From: Ignavibacteriota bacterium
Lineage (GTDB): Bacteria > Bacteroidota > Ignavibacteria > Tepidaquicellales > Tepidaquicellaceae
DNA: 24,996 bases
Assembly (NCBI GenBank): GCA_003158365.1
Contig: PMIW01000084.1
Span: 1 to 24,996, forward strand
Direction of reading: 5' to 3'
The notes beneath the pieces are model-generated. The model made no database searches, was not told the origin of the DNA, and saw only the letters and a program-made list of their open reading frames with translations. Position numbers and translations under genes: made by a program. Below, one piece after another: positions 22,795 to 24,996 of this stretch; positions within the stretch are counted from its first letter, which is position 1; the number at the start of each line of letters is the position of its first letter.

Positions 22795-24996
22795 ATGGAA
22801 AAAATCAATTTATTAATAAAAAGTATAATAGTTTTACTTCTGCTTACATTAATTTCAAACACAGATATTTATTCACAGAATAAGAAAAGAGACGGCTCGG
22901 CAAAAGGAACATTAAAAGGTAAAGTAATAGATAAAGAATCTTCAACCCCGCTTGAATCCGCAACAATCCAGTTATTTAAAGCAAAAGATTCGACACTAAT
23001 TACGGGTGCAGAAACAGATTCCAAAGGTGAATTCAATATTGAAGTACCCTATGGAACATATAATGTTAAAATCACTTATGTCAGCTACAGTACGGCAGTT
23101 CTTAAAGGAATAAAAATAAATTCGCAAAATGCAAGTCATGATGCAGGTACAATTATGCTGAGCGCTAATATCACGACCACCGAAGAAATTGAAGTTACAG
23201 CTGAGCAGGATTTTATGGAAACCCAGCTGGATAAAAAAGTTTTTAATGTTGAAAAGAGCCTAATTTCACAGGGCGGTACAGCAACTGATGTTCTGAAAAA
23301 CATTCCCTCTGTAACAGTCGATGCGGACGGAAATGTGAGCTTACGCGGAAGCACAAATGTAAAGTTCCTCGTTAACGGAAAACAGTCGGGATTAATCGGC
23401 AGCGACCCTACGAATTCTTTGCAGCAGATATCGGCAAATTCGATTGAAAGAATTGAAGTAATTGATAATCCCTCTGCAAAATATGACCCTGACGGGATGT
23501 CGGGAATTATAAATATTGTAATGAAGAAAAATGATGAGACAGGATATAACGGAAGCATCACGTTAAACGGAGGAACAGGTGATAAATACAATCCCTCGTT
23601 CAATTTAAATTACAAGACTAAATCGTTTAATGTTTACGGCAGCTACAATTTCAGGTTATTTAATATGTTTGGAAATAATGTAAGCTTAAGACAAAATATA
23701 TTCGGTGATTCTTCGTTTTATTTCAGCCAGAATTCAGCACAGCATTTTAATTTCGAGGGAAACATGGCAAATTTCGGATTCGATTATTTACCGGATAAAA
23801 ACAATACTCTAAGCCTGAGCGGTACATATAATAACAGGGACAGAACAATAAACCAAACATTACTGTTTAATAACCTTAATTCTATTGGAAATATAACACA
23901 GCAATATACAAGGAATAATAACGAAGCACATAACGGGACAGCCCTTGATATTAATTTTAGCTTTGACCATAAATTCGATAAACCAAAACAGGATTTATCT
24001 GCGTCATTATATTTTTCCAGCAACACAGATGATGAAACTCTTAATATATTCGAGCAGAATTATTTACCTCTAAACGATGTACTGAAACAAAATACTTATA
24101 CAAACGGTAAATATACTCTGGGTGCGGTTCAGATTGATTATTATCAACCTCTTAGTAACGACAAAAATAGCGATTCGAGGTTCGAATTCGGCTATAAAGG
24201 TACTTTAAGAAATACAAGTTCAGATTTCAGATCTGAAACGTTTAATAACATTCAAAATTCATTTTTACCCGATGTCGGATTGAATAATAACTTTGAATAC
24301 AAGGAACAGATACATTCTTTTTACGGACTGTATGTAAATAATTATAAAGATTTTAAATATCAGCTTGGCGTCAGGATGGAAGAAGCTTTGACATCTTCGG
24401 ATTTACTTACATCCAATCAGACATATAAAGATAATTACCTTAGCTTTTTTCCGAGTTTTTATATTTCACAAAAATTTGCGACATCAAACGAAATTCAGTT
24501 TAATTACAGCAGAAGAATCAACAGGCCGAACCTGCGTATGTTGAATCCGTTTATTGATTATTCTGACCCGTATAACCTGAATCAGGGAAATCCGTATCTG
24601 AAACCCGAATATGTAAATTCATTCCAGCTTGGGTACATGAAATATCTTGACTTCGCAACTGTTACAACATCCGTTTTTTACAGACAAATAAACGATATGA
24701 TGTCGAGAATAACTACTGTGGATTCAACAGGTGTATCTCTTACTACTTTTAATAATCTTAACAGCGCAAAATCTTACGGCGTGGAATTTACATTTAACGG
24801 GCATCCTCTTAAATGGTGGAACATTAATGCAAATGCAACATATTTCAGAATGACTATTAACGGAGGCGATGCAAATGCAGCACTGAATAATGATAATTAC
24901 AGCTATACTGCAAAACTGATTTCAAATTTCACTTTAACTGATTTATTTGATATACAGCTTTCATATAACTATCAGGGACCGACAGTACTTGCACAG
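22795..24996 (+). CDS. TonB-dependent-receptor-like outer-membrane barrel (partial)
   Basis: The frame starts at ATG 22795, three bases after the previous stop, and stays open to the window edge (734 codons). A signal peptide (about 1-27, SNTDIYSQ) is followed by a CarboxypepD_reg-like domain (about 38-125, LKGKVIDKESSTPLESATIQ, SKGEFNIEVPYGTYNVKITYVSY). A plug domain comes next (about 150-250: TATDVLKNIPSVTVDADGNV, LRGSTNVKFLVNGKQSG, IERIEVIDNPSAKYDPDGMSGIINIVMKK), then a beta barrel of the outer-membrane beta-barrel family 3 style (RRINRPNLRMLNPFIDY, NPYLKPEYVNSFQLGY). The C-terminus is missing. No TonB box is obvious. Substrate unknown; the sigma/anti-sigma genes upstream suggest induction by an envelope or metal signal. 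Confidence 0.92.
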   Translation, partial: MEKINLLIKSIIVLLLLTLISNTDIYSQNKKRDGSAKGTLKGKVIDKESSTPLESATIQLFKAKDSTLITGAETDSKGEFNIEVPYGTYNVKITYVSYSTAVLKGIKINSQNASHDAGTIMLSANITTTEEIEVTAEQDFMETQLDKKVFNVEKSLISQGGTATDVLKNIPSVTVDADGNVSLRGSTNVKFLVNGKQSGLIGSDPTNSLQQISANSIERIEVIDNPSAKYDPDGMSGIINIVMKKNDETGYNGSITLNGGTGDKYNPSFNLNYKTKSFNVYGSYNFRLFNMFGNNVSLRQNIFGDSSFYFSQNSAQHFNFEGNMANFGFDYLPDKNNTLSLSGTYNNRDRTINQTLLFNNLNSIGNITQQYTRNNNEAHNGTALDINFSFDHKFDKPKQDLSASLYFSSNTDDETLNIFEQNYLPLNDVLKQNTYTNGKYTLGAVQIDYYQPLSNDKNSDSRFEFGYKGTLRNTSSDFRSETFNNIQNSFLPDVGLNNNFEYKEQIHSFYGLYVNNYKDFKYQLGVRMEEALTSSDLLTSNQTYKDNYLSFFPSFYISQKFATSNEIQFNYSRRINRPNLRMLNPFIDYSDPYNLNQGNPYLKPEYVNSFQLGYMKYLDFATVTTSVFYRQINDMMSRITTVDSTGVSLTTFNNLNSAKSYGVEFTFNGHPLKWWNINANATYFRMTINGGDANAALNNDNYSYTAKLISNFTLTDLFDIQLSYNYQGPTVLAQ

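Noticed and set aside
23136..23603. 155-codon minus-strand frame inside the TonB-receptor-like gene
   Set aside because: The plus strand there encodes conserved plug-domain motifs; the minus frame is its shadow.

Overview
The window looks like a chromosome segment from an AT-rich, Gram-negative member of the Bacteroidota/Chlorobi group, most likely an Ignavibacteria-type organism. Three secreted proteins end in type IX secretion (T9SS) sorting domains of the 'NYPNPFNP...SGIYFYKL...KxLLLK' type. The window also carries an S46 dipeptidyl-peptidase, an M1 aminopeptidase, an Omp85 protein and a CarboxypepD_reg/TonB-receptor-type outer-membrane barrel. Most start codons follow A-rich leaders rather than strong Shine-Dalgarno sequences. 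I see no rRNA, tRNA, CRISPR array, insertion sequence or phage gene. The assignment to a taxon is inference from protein style, not from a marker gene.

Layout. Positions 1-638 (minus) hold the N-terminal part of an M1 aminopeptidase that runs off the window. The 376-base gap after it contains a promoter-like element and a strong terminator with no gene between them, which is a small-RNA candidate. An MFS exporter (start codon unclear) and a secreted dienelactone hydrolase follow on the plus strand. From 6963 down to 3181 (minus) lies a tight cluster: PEBP-like lipoprotein, ubiquitin-like/Mut7-C RNase, MFS transporter, one-domain asparaginase-like protein and an exported protein of unknown function. 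Its members overlap or nearly touch. Between this cluster and a T9SS-exported cupredoxin (7208-7831) sits a perfect 13-bp inverted repeat. A bidirectional terminator separates the cupredoxin from an S46 peptidase (minus, 7999-10149).

The middle part has a YCF48-type beta-propeller with a T9SS tail, a zinc alcohol dehydrogenase (minus), a soluble hybrid histidine kinase, an aldo/keto reductase (minus), a very small His/Arg/Tyr-rich exported protein, a T9SS-exported metallophosphoesterase and a possible PliI-like periplasmic protein. An Omp85-family protein (minus) follows.

The right end (21355-24996) is a probable operon: ECF sigma factor, zinc-finger anti-sigma factor with one membrane span, a membrane-anchored Spy/CnrX-like periplasmic protein, and a TonB-dependent-receptor-like outer-membrane protein cut by the window edge. 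The short periplasmic tail of the anti-sigma factor next to an anchored Spy-like protein resembles the CnrY-CnrX-CnrH logic, in which the small periplasmic protein is the sensor. Here the cluster also includes an outer-membrane barrel. The rest is mainly a housekeeping and secretion neighbourhood. The most notable signals are the small-RNA candidate, the sigma operon, the noncanonical MFS start, the inverted repeat at 7034-7075 and the tiny polycationic secreted protein.
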